Shown one piece after another: positions 9,303-18,489 of a DNA stretch of 64,000 nucleotides (positions within the stretch are counted from its first letter, which is position 1; each line of letters starts with the position of its first letter). A program made the translations under genes and the position numbers. Below the pieces are notes generated by a model. The model made no database searches. It was not told the DNA's origin and saw nothing but the letters and a program-made list of their open reading frames with translations. This DNA comes from Oerskovia flava (GTDB lineage: Bacteria; Actinomycetota; Actinomycetes; Actinomycetales; Cellulomonadaceae), in assembly GCF_026163685.1 (NCBI RefSeq), contig NZ_JAOXSR010000001.1:434001-498000 (forward strand), given 5' to 3'.

Positions 9303-9311
9303 GAAACTTTC
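9303..9311. promoter_or_regulatory. GAAACTTTC palindrome upstream of GH51
   Basis: A 9-bp palindrome lies 5 nt after the LacI stop and about 100 nt before the GH51 start. It resembles the GAAAN(N)TTTC elements reported upstream of xylanase genes in Streptomyces. It is short enough to be chance, so the assignment is tentative. Confidence 0.35.
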
Positions 9312-9412
9312 AGACCGTCCGCAGGCGGTCCCGGGGCCGGGTCGGGCCGTGCCGCGCGGTTAGCGTGGTCACCGCCGACAGCCCGACGACGTGACCTTCG
9401 GAAGGACACCGC

Positions 9413-10963
9413 ATGACCACCACCCTCAGCCCGACGTCCCCTGATGCGTCCGTGCGCGCCGTCGTCGACCTCGACGTCGCCGGGCCGACGATCTCGCGCC
9501 ACCTCTACGGGCACTTCGCCGAGCACCTGGGCCGCTGCATCTACGACGGGTTCTGGGTGGGGGAGGACTCCGACATCCCGAACGAGGGCGGCATCCGCCT
9601 CGACGTCGTGGAGGCGCTGCGTGCGCTGCGCATCCCGGTGCTGCGCTGGCCGGGCGGCTGCTTCGCGGACGAGTACCACTGGTCGGACGGGATCGGCCCG
9701 CGCGACCAGCGGCCCCGCATGGTCAACACGCACTGGGGGAACGTCGAGGAGAACAACCACTTCGGCACGCACGAGTTCATGGCGCTGTGCGACCTGCTCG
9801 GCACGGAGCCGTACGTGAGCGCGAACATCGGCTCCGGCAGCGTGCAGGAGATGAGCGAGTGGGTCGAGTACCTGACCCGCGCCGGGGACAGCCCGATGGC
9901 GCGCCTTCGCCGCGAGAACGGGCGGGACGAGCCGTGGCGCGTGCCCTTCTGGGGCGTGGGCAACGAGCCGTGGGGCTGCGGGGGCAACCTGCGCGCCGAG
10001 CAGTTCGCCCCGCTCGCCCGGCAGTACGCGACGTACGCGCGCAACCACGGCGACAACGCGCTCTACAAGATCGCGGCCGGCGCGTCCGACGACGACTACC
10101 ACTGGACCGAGACCCTCATGAAGGAGATCTCGACGCTCGGGGCGAAGGACCCGCACCTGGTGTTCCAGGCGGTCTCGTTCCACGCGTACACGTTCTCGGG
10201 CACGTGGGGGGCCAAGGGCCGCGCGACGGAGTTCTCCGAGGACGAGTACTACGAGACGATGCGCCGCACCCTGCGGGTGGGTGACTACATCGCCGGGCAC
10301 GCCGCCGTCATGGACGCCTACGACCCCGAGAAGAAGGTCGGGCTCGTGCTCGACGAGTGGGGGACGTGGTGGGACGTCGAGCCCGGCACCAACCCCGGCT
10401 TCCTGTTCCAGCAGAACGCGATGCGGGACGCGATCGTCGCGAGCCTGCACTTCGACATGTTCCACGCGCACGCCGACCGCCTCGTCATGGCGAACATCGC
10501 ACAGACGGTCAACGTGCTGCAGGCGATGCTGCTCACCGACGGCGAAGCCCTGGTCCTCACGCCGACCTACCACGTGTTCGAGATGAACGCCGGGCACCAG
10601 GACGCGACGTCGCACGCCGCGCACCTGACCTCGGCGGTGCCGACGCGTGAGGTCGACGGGCAGGCCGTGCCGCTGGTGTCGCTGTCGGCGTCCAGCAAGG
10701 ACGGCGCCGTGCTCGTCTCGTTGACGAACCTCGACGCCGACGCGGCGCACACGGTCGAGCTGGACCTGCGCGGTCGTGCGGTGCACGAGGCCCAGGGTCG
10801 GGTCCTCGTCGCGGACGCGCTCACGGCGCACAACACGCCCGACCTGCCCGACGCCGTCGCGCCCGTCGCGCTCGAGGGCGTCACGCTCACCGGTGGTGTG
10901 CTCCGCGTGGAGCTCCCGGCCGCGTCGTTCGCGACGGTCTCGCTCCAGGCCGCGGATGCCTGA
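9413..10963 (+). CDS. abfA: Alpha-L-arabinofuranosidase, GH51 (intracellular)
   Basis: A 516-residue GH51 enzyme removing terminal alpha-L-arabinofuranosyl units from arabino-oligosaccharides. The clan GH-A acid/base glutamate is in GNEPWGCGG (E185) and the nucleophile in LDEWGTWW (E315); RWPGGCFADEYHW near the N-terminus is also diagnostic. There is no signal peptide, so it acts in the cytosol on imported oligomers. The ATG at 9413 follows GGAAGG. It is followed 6 nt later by a GH127 gene, giving an alpha/beta arabinofuranosidase pair in one transcript. Confidence 0.95.
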   Translation: MTTTLSPTSPDASVRAVVDLDVAGPTISRHLYGHFAEHLGRCIYDGFWVGEDSDIPNEGGIRLDVVEALRALRIPVLRWPGGCFADEYHWSDGIGPRDQRPRMVNTHWGNVEENNHFGTHEFMALCDLLGTEPYVSANIGSGSVQEMSEWVEYLTRAGDSPMARLRRENGRDEPWRVPFWGVGNEPWGCGGNLRAEQFAPLARQYATYARNHGDNALYKIAAGASDDDYHWTETLMKEISTLGAKDPHLVFQAVSFHAYTFSGTWGAKGRATEFSEDEYYETMRRTLRVGDYIAGHAAVMDAYDPEKKVGLVLDEWGTWWDVEPGTNPGFLFQQNAMRDAIVASLHFDMFHAHADRLVMANIAQTVNVLQAMLLTDGEALVLTPTYHVFEMNAGHQDATSHAAHLTSAVPTREVDGQAVPLVSLSASSKDGAVLVSLTNLDADAAHTVELDLRGRAVHEAQGRVLVADALTAHNTPDLPDAVAPVALEGVTLTGGVLRVELPAASFATVSLQAADA

Positions 10964-10969
10964 CCGAGC

Positions 10970-13270
10970 ATGGAGCCCTTCGACCTGAGCGACGTCCGGC
11001 TGCTGGACGGGCCCTTCCGGGACGCCCAGCGCACGGGCCTCGAGTACCTCCTGCGGCTGGACCCGGACCGTCTCCTCGCGCCGCTGCGGCGTGAGGCGGG
11101 CCTGGCGCCGGTCGTACGTGACGGCGACCCGGTCGGGTCGTACGGGAACTGGGAGGACTCGGGGCTCGACGGGCACACCCTCGGCCACGCCCTGTCCGCG
11201 GCGGCGCTGATGTCGGCGGCGACCGACGACCCGCGTCCGCGGGTGCTCCTCGACCGCCTGGTCGCGGGCGTCGCGCAGTGCCAGGACGCACTCGGCACCG
11301 GGTACGTCGGGGGAGTGCCCGACGGGCAGCGGCTCTGGGACCGGGTCGTCGGTGTCGAGGCTGAGGCCCAGGCCGGGACGTTCGAGCTCGGGGGCGCGTG
11401 GGTGCCCTGGTACAACCTGCACAAGCTGTTCGCCGGGCTGGTCGACGCGTACCGGCAGGCCGGCTCCCGGGCGGCGCTCGACGTCGTCGTCCGCCTCGCC
11501 GACTGGTGGTGCGCGGCCTCGCGCGACCTGGACGACGACCGGTTCGAGGCGATGCTCGCCACGGAGCACGGCGGGATGACCGAGGCGTACGCCGACCTCG
11601 CCGCGATCACCGGGCGCGACGAGTACCTCACGATGGCCCGCCGGTTCGCCCACCGGGCGGTGCTCGAGCCGTTGGCCGCGCGCCGCGACGCGCTCGACGG
11701 CCTGCACGCGAACACGCAGATCCCCAAGGTCGTCGGGTACCAGCGGCTCGGCGAGCTCACGCAGGACGAGGAGCTGCTGGGCGCGGCGCGGTTCTTCTGG
11801 GAGACGGTGACGCGGCGTCGGACGTACGCGTTCGGCGGGAACTCGGTCCGCGAGCACTTCCACCCGGCGCACGACTGCTCGCCCGCGCTCGCCTCGCCCG
11901 AGGGTCCGGAGACGTGCAACACGACGAACATGCTGCGCCTCAGCCGGGCGATGTTCCTGCACCGCCCCGACCCGGAGATCGTTGACTTCTACGAGCGGGC
12001 GACGTTCAACCACATCCTGTCCTCCCAGCACCCCCGCGGCGGGTTCGTGTACTTCACGCCGGTGCGCCCGGACCACTACCGCGTGTACTCCCAGCCCCAG
12101 GAGTGCTTCTGGTGCTGCGTCGGGACCGGGCTGGAGAACCACGCCCGCTACGGCGAGCTCGTCTGCTCACGCAGCGCCGACGCGCTGTGGGTCCACCTGT
12201 TCGTCGCCTCGACGGTGCGGTGGGCCGAGCGCGGGGTGACGCTCGAGCAGCGCACGCGTTTCCCGGCGGACGACGCCGTCGAGCTCACCGTCCGTGCCGC
12301 GGCCCCGGTGGGCTTCACGCTCCGCGTGCGCCGACCCGGCTGGCTCGAACCGGGGGCGCGGGTCGACCTGGCGGTCAACGGCGCACGGGTCGCCGAGGTG
12401 CTGGTCGACGGGTACCTCGAGATCCGCCGGACCTGGCACGACGGCGACCGGGTGACCTTCACGCTCCCCGCCGCGGTGAGCGCCGAGCGCCTGCCGGACG
12501 GGAGCGACTGGGTCGCGTTCCGGCACGGTCCCGTCGTCCTCGCGGCGCGGACGACCGCCGACGACCTCGTCGGCCTCGTCGCGGACGAGGCGCGGATGGG
12601 CCACGTGGCCGGCGGCCCGCTCCACCCGCTCGCCGGGCTGCCCGTCGTCCTCACGGAGTGCGACGACGACCTCCCGGGTACGGTGCACCGGCTGCCGGGC
12701 GAGCCGCTCGCCTACGTCCTCGAGCGCGCCGACGACCCGGCCGGCCGGGTCACCGTGCTGGAGCCGTTCGCCGGGATCCACGACGCGCGGTACGTCCTGT
12801 ACTGGCCGCTCGCCGCACCGGGTGCCGTCCCGGGCGTGCGCGCCGCGTTGCGCGCCCGGGACGACGCCGAGCTCGCGGAGTCCCGGGCGACGGTGGACGT
12901 CGTGCACGCCGGGCAGCAGCAGCCGGAGAGCGACCACGCGTTCACCGGCGAGCAGACGTCGACCGGCACGGTCGAGGGCGTCGGCTGGCGGTCCGCCACC
13001 GGCTGGTTCGGCTACCGGCTCTCCGATCCCCACGGGCACGGCCGCGCGCTGCGGATCACCTACCGCCCCGGCACCACGCCCACCGCCGTGCGCCTCGACG
13101 GTGCGCCGGTGGCCGAGCTCGACGCGCAGGAGGAGCCGCCGACCGGGCCGCGGGTCGTCGAGATCCCGTTGCCGGACGGCGCAGGCTCGCGTGCCGGGGT
13201 CGAGGTGCGCCTCGAGGCGACCGCGGGAGGTCGCACGGCACAGGTCGTCGAGGTCCGGCTGGTGTCGTGA
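10970..13270 (+). CDS. Beta-L-arabinofuranosidase-type GH127 hydrolase (intracellular)
   Basis: A 766-residue GH127 (former DUF1680) protein. The family uses a zinc-bound cysteine nucleophile. The expected ligand pattern E-x-C is present in PETCNTTNML (E314, C316), and the vicinal cysteine pair in CFWCCVGTG (C382 probable nucleophile, C383). An N-terminal (alpha/alpha)6 barrel (about 1-420) is followed by beta-sandwich domains; residues from about 620 onward form the extra C-terminal part seen in longer family members. There is no signal peptide. It sits 6 nt after the GH51 gene. Likely substrates are beta-L-arabinofuranosides such as plant hydroxyproline-rich glycoprotein glycans, but related families have other arabinose specificities. 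Confidence 0.88.
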   Translation: MEPFDLSDVRLLDGPFRDAQRTGLEYLLRLDPDRLLAPLRREAGLAPVVRDGDPVGSYGNWEDSGLDGHTLGHALSAAALMSAATDDPRPRVLLDRLVAGVAQCQDALGTGYVGGVPDGQRLWDRVVGVEAEAQAGTFELGGAWVPWYNLHKLFAGLVDAYRQAGSRAALDVVVRLADWWCAASRDLDDDRFEAMLATEHGGMTEAYADLAAITGRDEYLTMARRFAHRAVLEPLAARRDALDGLHANTQIPKVVGYQRLGELTQDEELLGAARFFWETVTRRRTYAFGGNSVREHFHPAHDCSPALASPEGPETCNTTNMLRLSRAMFLHRPDPEIVDFYERATFNHILSSQHPRGGFVYFTPVRPDHYRVYSQPQECFWCCVGTGLENHARYGELVCSRSADALWVHLFVASTVRWAERGVTLEQRTRFPADDAVELTVRAAAPVGFTLRVRRPGWLEPGARVDLAVNGARVAEVLVDGYLEIRRTWHDGDRVTFTLPAAVSAERLPDGSDWVAFRHGPVVLAARTTADDLVGLVADEARMGHVAGGPLHPLAGLPVVLTECDDDLPGTVHRLPGEPLAYVLERADDPAGRVTVLEPFAGIHDARYVLYWPLAAPGAVPGVRAALRARDDAELAESRATVDVVHAGQQQPESDHAFTGEQTSTGTVEGVGWRSATGWFGYRLSDPHGHGRALRITYRPGTTPTAVRLDGAPVAELDAQEEPPTGPRVVEIPLPDGAGSRAGVEVRLEATAGGRTAQVVEVRLVS

Positions 13271-13272
13271 CG

Positions 13273-13286
13273 GGCGAGAGCTCGCC
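13273..13286. terminator. Short hairpin between convergent GH127 and trmL
   Basis: GGCGAG-AG-CTCGCC forms only a 6-bp stem in the 21-nt gap between two convergent stops. It is weak and could serve either strand. Confidence 0.3.
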
Positions 13287-13291
13287 GTCGG

Positions 13292-13876
13292 TCAGGACCC
13301 GCCGGGGAAGCCCGCCTGCCGCCACGCCTCGTAGACGGCGATCGACGCGGCGTTCGTGAGGTTGAGCGACCGACGCCCGGGCTGCATCGGGATCTTCAGC
13401 CGGTCGGTCAGGCGCGGGTGCGCGAGGACGTCCTCGGGCAGGCCCGTGGGCTCGGGCCCGAACAGCAGCACGTCACCCGGGCGGTAGACGACGTCGGTGA
13501 ACGACGTCGTCGCGCTCGTGGTGAACGCGAAGACCCGCTCACCGGGCAGCGTCGCGAGCGCGGCGTCGAGGTCCGCGTGCACCTCCACCGCCGCGAGGTC
13601 GTGATAGTCCAGACCGGCCCGACGCAGCTTCGGCTCGTCCATGTCGAAGCCGAGCGGCTCGACGAGGTGCAGCCGCGCGCCGGTCACCGCCGCGAGACGG
13701 ATCGCGTTCCCCGTGTTCCCCGGGATCCGCGGCTCGAAGAACATCACGTGCGGCAGCGTCGGCGCCGGCCGGGCCGCAGGGTTCGCGACGTGCGGTCGCC
13801 AGTCGCCGGCCAGGTCGCCGGGCTCACCCCCGGACGAGGGCGAGGCGGCAGGGCGGGAGGGGACGACGTCGGGCAC
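13292..13876 (-). CDS. trmL: tRNA (cytidine(34)-2'-O)-methyltransferase, TrmL/SPOUT family
   Basis: A SPOUT-class methyltransferase that 2'-O-methylates the wobble base of tRNA-Leu. Recognisable motifs are EPRIPGNTGNAIRLAA, the LLFGPEPTGLP SAM-knot segment and IPMQPGRRSLNLTNAASIA near the C-terminus. The 194 residues exceed the usual ~155 because of a Pro/Ser-rich N-terminal extension of about 40 residues. The GTG at 13876 lacks a clear ribosome site; a -10-like GAGAAT lies 7 nt upstream, so the start is uncertain. A repeat array begins about 30 nt upstream. Confidence 0.85.
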   Translation of the reverse strand: MPDVVPSRPAASPSSGGEPGDLAGDWRPHVANPAARPAPTLPHVMFFEPRIPGNTGNAIRLAAVTGARLHLVEPLGFDMDEPKLRRAGLDYHDLAAVEVHADLDAALATLPGERVFAFTTSATTSFTDVVYRPGDVLLFGPEPTGLPEDVLAHPRLTDRLKIPMQPGRRSLNLTNAASIAVYEAWRQAGFPGGS

Positions 13877-13905
13877 GGTCCCGATTCTCCCACCCCACCC
13901 CTGCC

Positions 13906-13964
13906 GAGGTAGAACCCCGGTCCGCGAGGTAGAACCCCAGTCGGCGACTGGGGTTCTACCTCGC
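13906..13964. repeat. GAGGTAGAACCCC repeat array with 19-bp hairpin (array 1)
   Basis: Two direct copies of GAGGTAGAACCCC (13906-13918 and 13926-13938) and one inverted copy (13950-13962). The second and third form a perfect 19-bp stem (13924-13942 with 13946-13964) closed by a 3-nt loop. The array lies between divergently transcribed genes, so it is not placed as a normal terminator. The same motif recurs at 14739-14855. Confidence 0.85.
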
Positions 13965-14032
13965 GTACGGGCTTCGCACGTCCCGTCCGTCGCCGGGACG
14001 ACGGCGGGGCGCCCATATCCGTCTGAGGGGGG

Positions 14033-14719
14033 ATGTGCGGCGCACCGCCCGCGCGGTGGACTGGTGCGGTGATCGACACCTCTCCCGCCGTGGCGCGCGC
14101 CCAGGAGCCGCAGCCCGTCCGGACCGGTGCCTCGACCGGACGCCTGGCCCTCGTGGTCGTCGCGGCCGGTCTCGGCATCGGCGTCCTGACGGAGTGGGCG
14201 CAGGGCGTCCTCGTCGACCCCTGGGCGATGTGGGCGAACTCCATCGCGGTCTGGGTGCTCGTCGCCTTCGCCGTCGGGGCGCTCGCGGGCACGCCGCGCC
14301 GGGCCGCGGTCGCGGGCGTCGCGGTCGAGCTCCTGCTGCTCGCCGGCTACTACGCGGTCCGCACGCTGCAGGACGTCCCGTCGCAGGAGCGCATCCTCGT
14401 GTTCTGGATCGCCGGGGCGCTCGTCGGGGGTCTGGTCTTCGGCGTGGCCGGGTCGTGGTGGCGCTCCACCGAGTCCTGGGCCCAGATCGCCGGGGTCTCG
14501 CTCGCCGGCGGTGTGCTCGTGAGCGAGGGTCTGATGCGCGCGGTCGCGTTCCCGTGGCAGGGCGCGTCGGGCGCGATCATGGTCGCGGTCGGGATCGTCC
14601 TCACCGTCGTCATCGCCCGCACCGCCCGCCAGCGCTGGATCGCCCCGCTCTGCCTGCTCGTCGCCGTCCCGCTCGGACTCTCCGGCACGTGGGTCGCGAA
14701 CTCCTTCTTCCTCTCCTGA
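14033..14719 (+). CDS. Hypothetical integral membrane protein (DUF6518-like)
   Basis: A 228-residue protein with about six or seven predicted transmembrane segments, for example LALVVVAAGLGIGVL, ELLLLAGYYAV, ILVFWIAGALVGGLVFGVAG and AIMVAVGIVLTVVIA, and no soluble domain. It resembles small actinobacterial DUF6518-type membrane proteins; function is unknown. The ATG at 14033 follows GAGG closely, and a GTG at 14069 is an alternative start. The gene lies between the two GAGGTAGAAC repeat arrays, transcribed convergently with pckG. Confidence 0.6.
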   Translation: MCGAPPARWTGAVIDTSPAVARAQEPQPVRTGASTGRLALVVVAAGLGIGVLTEWAQGVLVDPWAMWANSIAVWVLVAFAVGALAGTPRRAAVAGVAVELLLLAGYYAVRTLQDVPSQERILVFWIAGALVGGLVFGVAGSWWRSTESWAQIAGVSLAGGVLVSEGLMRAVAFPWQGASGAIMVAVGIVLTVVIARTARQRWIAPLCLLVAVPLGLSGTWVANSFFLS

Positions 14720-14738
14720 GGCCGCGCGCTCACCTCGA

Positions 14739-14855
14739 GAGGTAGAACGAGATTCCGCGAGGTAGAACCGGGGTGCGCGAGGTAGAACCCCCGTGACGAA
14801 CGGGGGTTCTACCTCGCGGACCGGAGTACTACCTCGCGGACGGGGGTTCTACTTC
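14739..14855. repeat. GAGGTAGAAC repeat array (array 2) with 18-bp hairpin
   Basis: Three direct copies of GAGGTAGAAC start at 14739, 14759 and 14779, at an exact 20-bp period. They are followed by three inverted copies ending 14815, 14835 and 14855, also at 20-bp period, the last two with one mismatch each. The central pair makes a perfect 18-bp stem (14777-14794 with 14800-14817) and a 5-nt loop. It lies between convergent genes and can terminate both. The last inverted copy runs into pckG and provides its TAG stop at 14851-14849. Confidence 0.85.
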
Positions 14856-16771
14856 GGCGAGCTGCTCTCCAGGCGGTCGCGCAGTCGCGCGAGCTGCGCC
14901 CAGAGCTCGTCGGGTACCCGGTTGCCGAACGTGTCGAAGAACTCGGCCGTCATCTGCGTCTCGGCCAGCCACGGCTCGGGTGCCACCTCGAAGAGCGCCT
15001 CGAGCGCGCCGTCGGGCAGGTCGAGGCCCTCGACGTCGAGCGCTCCGGGTGCGGGCAGCAGGCCCACCGGGCTCTCGACCGCGCCGCGGTCGGTCCGCGT
15101 CCCGCGCGAGCGGTCGACCTGGCGGGCGATCCACTCGACGACGCGCGAGTTCTCGCCGAACCCGGGCCACAGGAACCCGCCGTCCGGGCCCTTGCGGAAC
15201 CAGTTGACCTGGAAGATCTTGGGCCGCTTCTCCGGGTCCAGGCTCGCGCCCACGCGCAGCCAGTGCGCCCAGTGGTCGGCCATGTTGTAGCCGCAGAACG
15301 GCAGCATGGCGAACGGGTCGCGGCGCAGCTCGCCGACGGTGCCCTCGGCCGCGGCGGTCTGCTCGGACGAGATCGTCGCGCCCATGAACACCCCGTGCTC
15401 CCAGCCGTACGCCTGCGCGACGAGCGGCACGTTCGTGGCCCGCCGACCGCCGAAGATGATGGCGTCGACCGGAACGCCCGCGGGGTCCTCCCACGAGTCG
15501 GCGATGGTCGGGCACTGCGCGGCCGCGACCGTGAACCGCGAGTTCGGGTGGGCCGCCGGGCGTCCGGCGTCGGGCGTCCAGTCCTGACCGGTCCAGTCCG
15601 TGAGGTGCGCGGGTGGCTCGGGCGTCAGGCCCTCCCACCACACGTCACCGTCGCCGGTCAGGGCGACGTTCGTGAAGATCGTGTCGCGGTCGAACGTCGC
15701 GACCGCGACCGGGTTCGTCTCGACGCCCGTCCCCGGCGCGACGCCGAAGAACCCCGCCTCCGGGTTGATCGCGCGCAGGCGCCCGTCGGGGCCGGGCCGC
15801 AGCCACGCGATGTCGTCGCCGATGGTCTCGACCGTCCAGCCGGGGATCGTGGGCCGGAGCATCGCGAGGTTCGTCTTGCCGCACGCCGAGGGGAACGCCG
15901 CGGCCAGGTGGTAGCGCCGGCCCTCGGGCGACGTGACGCGCACGAGGAGCATGTGCTCGGCCAGCCAGCCCTCGTCGCGGGCCATCGCCGAGGCGATGCG
16001 CAGCGCGAAGCACTTCTTGCCGAGCAGGGCGTTGCCGCCGTAGCCCGAGCCGTAGGACCAGATCTCGCGCGTCTCGGGGAAGTGCGCGATGTACTTCGTG
16101 TCGTTGCACGGCCAGGGCACGTCCTCGCTGACCGCGCCCGTGTCGTCGATCAGGGGCGCGCCGACCGAGTGCACGGCCGGGACGAACGCCGCGCCGTCGT
16201 CGATGAGCCGCAGCACGGCGTCGCCCACCCGCGTCATGACGCCCATGCTCACGACGACGTAGGGGGAGTCGGTGACCTGGATGCCGACCTGGGAGATCGG
16301 CCCCCCGACCGGGCCCATGGAGAACGGCACGACGTACATCGTGCGGCCCCGCATCGAGCCGTCGAACACCTCGCGGAGCTCGGCGCGCATCGCCTCGGGC
16401 TCGCGCCAGTTGTTCGTCGGGCCGGCGTCGACCTCCTCGCGCGAGCAGATGAACGTGCGGGACTCGACGCGTGCGACGTCGTGCGGGTCGGAGCGTGCGA
16501 GGTAGCTGCCGGGGCGCAGCTCGGGGTTCAGCGGCAGGAGCGTGCCGGCGTCGACCATGAGGTCGACGAGCCGCTGGCGCTCAGCGTCCGACCCGTCGCA
16601 CCACACGATCGAGTCGGGCTCGGTGATCGCGGCGATCTCGCGCACCCAGGCCCGGGCGTCGCGGGGACGCGGGTCGGCGGACGGCGCCGGCACGCCGGCG
16701 GGGACCGCCTCGACGTCGTCGATCAGGGCGACGTGCCGCGTGCGGCGAGGGTTGGCGGTGCTGATGGTCAT
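14849..16771 (-). CDS. pckG: Phosphoenolpyruvate carboxykinase (GTP)
   Basis: Converts oxaloacetate and GTP to PEP, CO2 and GDP, the entry to gluconeogenesis. The 640-residue protein has the GTP-type kinase-1 P-loop ([13 protein letters not shown]), the [18 protein letters not shown] substrate segment, [10 protein letters not shown] and the [12 protein letters not shown] motif. The ATG at 16771 with GGGAG 6 nt upstream is used rather than an upstream in-frame ATG at 16870. Its stop codon is part of the GAGGTAGAAC repeat array. It is divergent from a RamB-type regulator of acetate and fatty-acid metabolism, which fits gluconeogenic control. Confidence 0.96.
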   Translation of the reverse strand: MTISTANPRRTRHVALIDDVEAVPAGVPAPSADPRPRDARAWVREIAAITEPDSIVWCDGSDAERQRLVDLMVDAGTLLPLNPELRPGSYLARSDPHDVARVESRTFICSREEVDAGPTNNWREPEAMRAELREVFDGSMRGRTMYVVPFSMGPVGGPISQVGIQVTDSPYVVVSMGVMTRVGDAVLRLIDDGAAFVPAVHSVGAPLIDDTGAVSEDVPWPCNDTKYIAHFPETREIWSYGSGYGGNALLGKKCFALRIASAMARDEGWLAEHMLLVRVTSPEGRRYHLAAAFPSACGKTNLAMLRPTIPGWTVETIGDDIAWLRPGPDGRLRAINPEAGFFGVAPGTGVETNPVAVATFDRDTIFTNVALTGDGDVWWEGLTPEPPAHLTDWTGQDWTPDAGRPAAHPNSRFTVAAAQCPTIADSWEDPAGVPVDAIIFGGRRATNVPLVAQAYGWEHGVFMGATISSEQTAAAEGTVGELRRDPFAMLPFCGYNMADHWAHWLRVGASLDPEKRPKIFQVNWFRKGPDGGFLWPGFGENSRVVEWIARQVDRSRGTRTDRGAVESPVGLLPAPGALDVEGLDLPDGALEALFEVAPEPWLAETQMTAEFFDTFGNRVPDELWAQLARLRDRLESSSPK

Positions 16772-16897
16772 CTGTGCTCCCGGTATCGCTGGTGGTCCCG
16801 CGTCGTCGTGCCCGACGGCGGTGACGTCCTCGTACCTCCACCCTCGCGCCGTACGGTGACGGTTTTCCACTCAGGATGCTGTGAAGATTCGCCGATC

Positions 16898-16912
16898 TTG
16901 ACGTATGGTCAA
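16898..16912 (+). promoter_or_regulatory. Inverted repeat over the leaderless ramB-like promoter
   Basis: TTGAC-GTATG-GTCAA is a perfect 5-bp inverted repeat covering the hexamer TATGGT (16904-16909). The start ATG at 16916 follows that hexamer after exactly 6 nt, so transcript and translation starts should coincide. A regulator bound here would cover the core promoter; autoregulation is an inference. It differs from the published RamB box of Corynebacterium. Confidence 0.5.
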
Positions 16913-16915
16913 GGA

Positions 16916-18382
16916 ATGGCGGACAACTCAGGCTTCGGCCTCGAGAACGACGGCGATCTCCTTACGCTCGGGCGACGGATCCGGCACCACCGGACGGCCC
17001 GGGGTCTGACGCTCGAGCAGCTCGGCGAGGCGGTCGGCACCGCGCCCAGCCTGCTGTCCATGGTCGAGAACGGCCGCCGCGAGCCCCGCCTGTCGCTCCT
17101 GCAGCACGTCGCGACCGTGCTCGACGTGTCGGTGACCGACCTCCTCGCGGACGAGCCGCCGTCGCGCAGGGCCGCCCTCGAGATCGACCTGGACCGGGCG
17201 CAGCGCGGCCCGCTGTTCGCCTCGCTCGGCCTGCCCGCCGTGAAGGCGAGCCAGAAGCTGCCGCTGCCCGTGCTCGAGAACCTCGTCGGCCTGCACACCG
17301 AGCTCGCGCGCCGCGCGTCCGAGGCCATCGCCACCCCGGAGGAGGCGCGGCGCGCCAACACCGAGCTGCGCCTCGAGCGGCAGGCGCGCAACAACTACTA
17401 CCCGGAGATCGAGGCGCTCGCGGAGGACATGACCCGCAAGGCCGGCTACACGATCGGCGCGCTCACCCACCGCTCCGTCGCGCGCATGGCGGAGCAGCTC
17501 GGGTTCACGATCCTGCACGTCGACGACCTGCCGCACTCGACCCGGACGGTCACCGACCTGCGGCACGGCCGCATCTACCTCCCGCCCGCGTCGATCCCCG
17601 GCGGGCACGGGCTGCGCTCGCTCGCGCTCCAGGCGTTGGCGCACCGCGTGCTCGGGCACGAGCGCCCGCGCTCGTACGCGGAGTTCCTGCGACAGCGCGT
17701 CGAGATCACCTACTTCGCCGCGTGCTGCCTCATCCCGCAGTCCGCGGCCGTCGAGTTCCTGGACCGGCGCAAGCGCGAGAAGGACCTCGCGGTCGAGGAC
17801 TTCCGGGACGCGTTCGGCGTGACGCACGAGGCCGCGGCCCAGCGCTTCACGAACCTCGCGACCGAGCACCTGGGCATCCCGCTGCACTTCCTGCGGGTCG
17901 GCGACGACGGCGCCCTGTTCCGCGGCTACGCGAACGACGGCCTGCCGCTCCCGGCCGACGTCACCGGCGCGATCGAGGGCCAGATGGTGTGCCGGCGCTG
18001 GGCGGTGCGCGAGGCGTTCACCCGCCGCGACCGCGCGCAGGAGTCGTACCAGTACACCGACACGCCCGCCGGGACGTTCTGGTGCTCCACCCAGACCGGC
18101 ACGACGACGAACGGCCAGTTCTCCCTGGCCGTCGGGGTGCCGTTCGCGTCGGCCAAGTGGTTCCGCGGTCGGGACACCGCGGTGCGGCGGCAGTCGACCT
18201 GCCCGGACGAGTCGTGCTGCCGTCGCCCGGCCGCCACGGCCGCCGCGCACTGGGAGGACGTGTCGTGGCCCAGCGCGCGCATGCACCAGCACGTGCTCTC
18301 GGCACTGCCGACCGGCGCGTTCCCCGGGGTCGACGCGACCGAGGTCTATGCGTTCCTCGACAAGCACGCCCCCTCGGACTGA
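16916..18382 (+). CDS. RamB-type XRE regulator with short-chain fatty acyl regulator domain
   Basis: A 488-residue regulator. The XRE helix-turn-helix spans about residues 15-75 (LEQLGEAVGTAPSLLSMVENGRREP region, seen in two halves). A central IrrE/ImmA-like domain follows, with its peptidase motif degenerate (ALAHRVLGHE). The C-terminal DUF2083 domain is Cys-rich (FWCSTQTGTTTNG, CPDESCC), as in RamB/ScfR proteins that control acetate, propionate and glyoxylate genes. It is divergent from pckG with 144 nt between them, so pckG is a likely target. The start is probably leaderless. A 64-bp palindrome lies 18 nt after the stop. Confidence 0.85.
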   Translation: MADNSGFGLENDGDLLTLGRRIRHHRTARGLTLEQLGEAVGTAPSLLSMVENGRREPRLSLLQHVATVLDVSVTDLLADEPPSRRAALEIDLDRAQRGPLFASLGLPAVKASQKLPLPVLENLVGLHTELARRASEAIATPEEARRANTELRLERQARNNYYPEIEALAEDMTRKAGYTIGALTHRSVARMAEQLGFTILHVDDLPHSTRTVTDLRHGRIYLPPASIPGGHGLRSLALQALAHRVLGHERPRSYAEFLRQRVEITYFAACCLIPQSAAVEFLDRRKREKDLAVEDFRDAFGVTHEAAAQRFTNLATEHLGIPLHFLRVGDDGALFRGYANDGLPLPADVTGAIEGQMVCRRWAVREAFTRRDRAQESYQYTDTPAGTFWCSTQTGTTTNGQFSLAVGVPFASAKWFRGRDTAVRRQSTCPDESCCRRPAATAAAHWEDVSWPSARMHQHVLSALPTGAFPGVDATEVYAFLDKHAPSD

Positions 18383-18400
18383 CCCGCCCGGCCCCGCCAA

Positions 18401-18464
18401 CGCTGAGTGCGGGGAAACTGCCGTCGGAGAGCGCTCTCCGGCGACCGTTTCCCCGCACTCAGCG
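18401..18464. repeat. 64-bp near-perfect palindrome, copy 1
   Basis: Two 32-nt arms, 18401-18432 and 18433-18464, pair with three mismatches and no loop around the centre AGAGCGCTCT. The outer arms read CGCTGAGTGCGGGGAAAC. A second copy lies at 19225-19288, flanking the HEAT-repeat gene. Seven further bases before each copy (CCGCCAA) are also shared. Confidence 0.9.
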
Positions 18465-18489
18465 GGGACCGCCGGGCATACTGGCCGAC

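Noticed and set aside
13906-14855. CRISPR array or tRNA cluster at the GAGGTAGAAC repeats
   Set aside because: Units are 10-13 bp at 20-bp period with inverted symmetry and no unique spacers; no tRNA cloverleaf can be folded.
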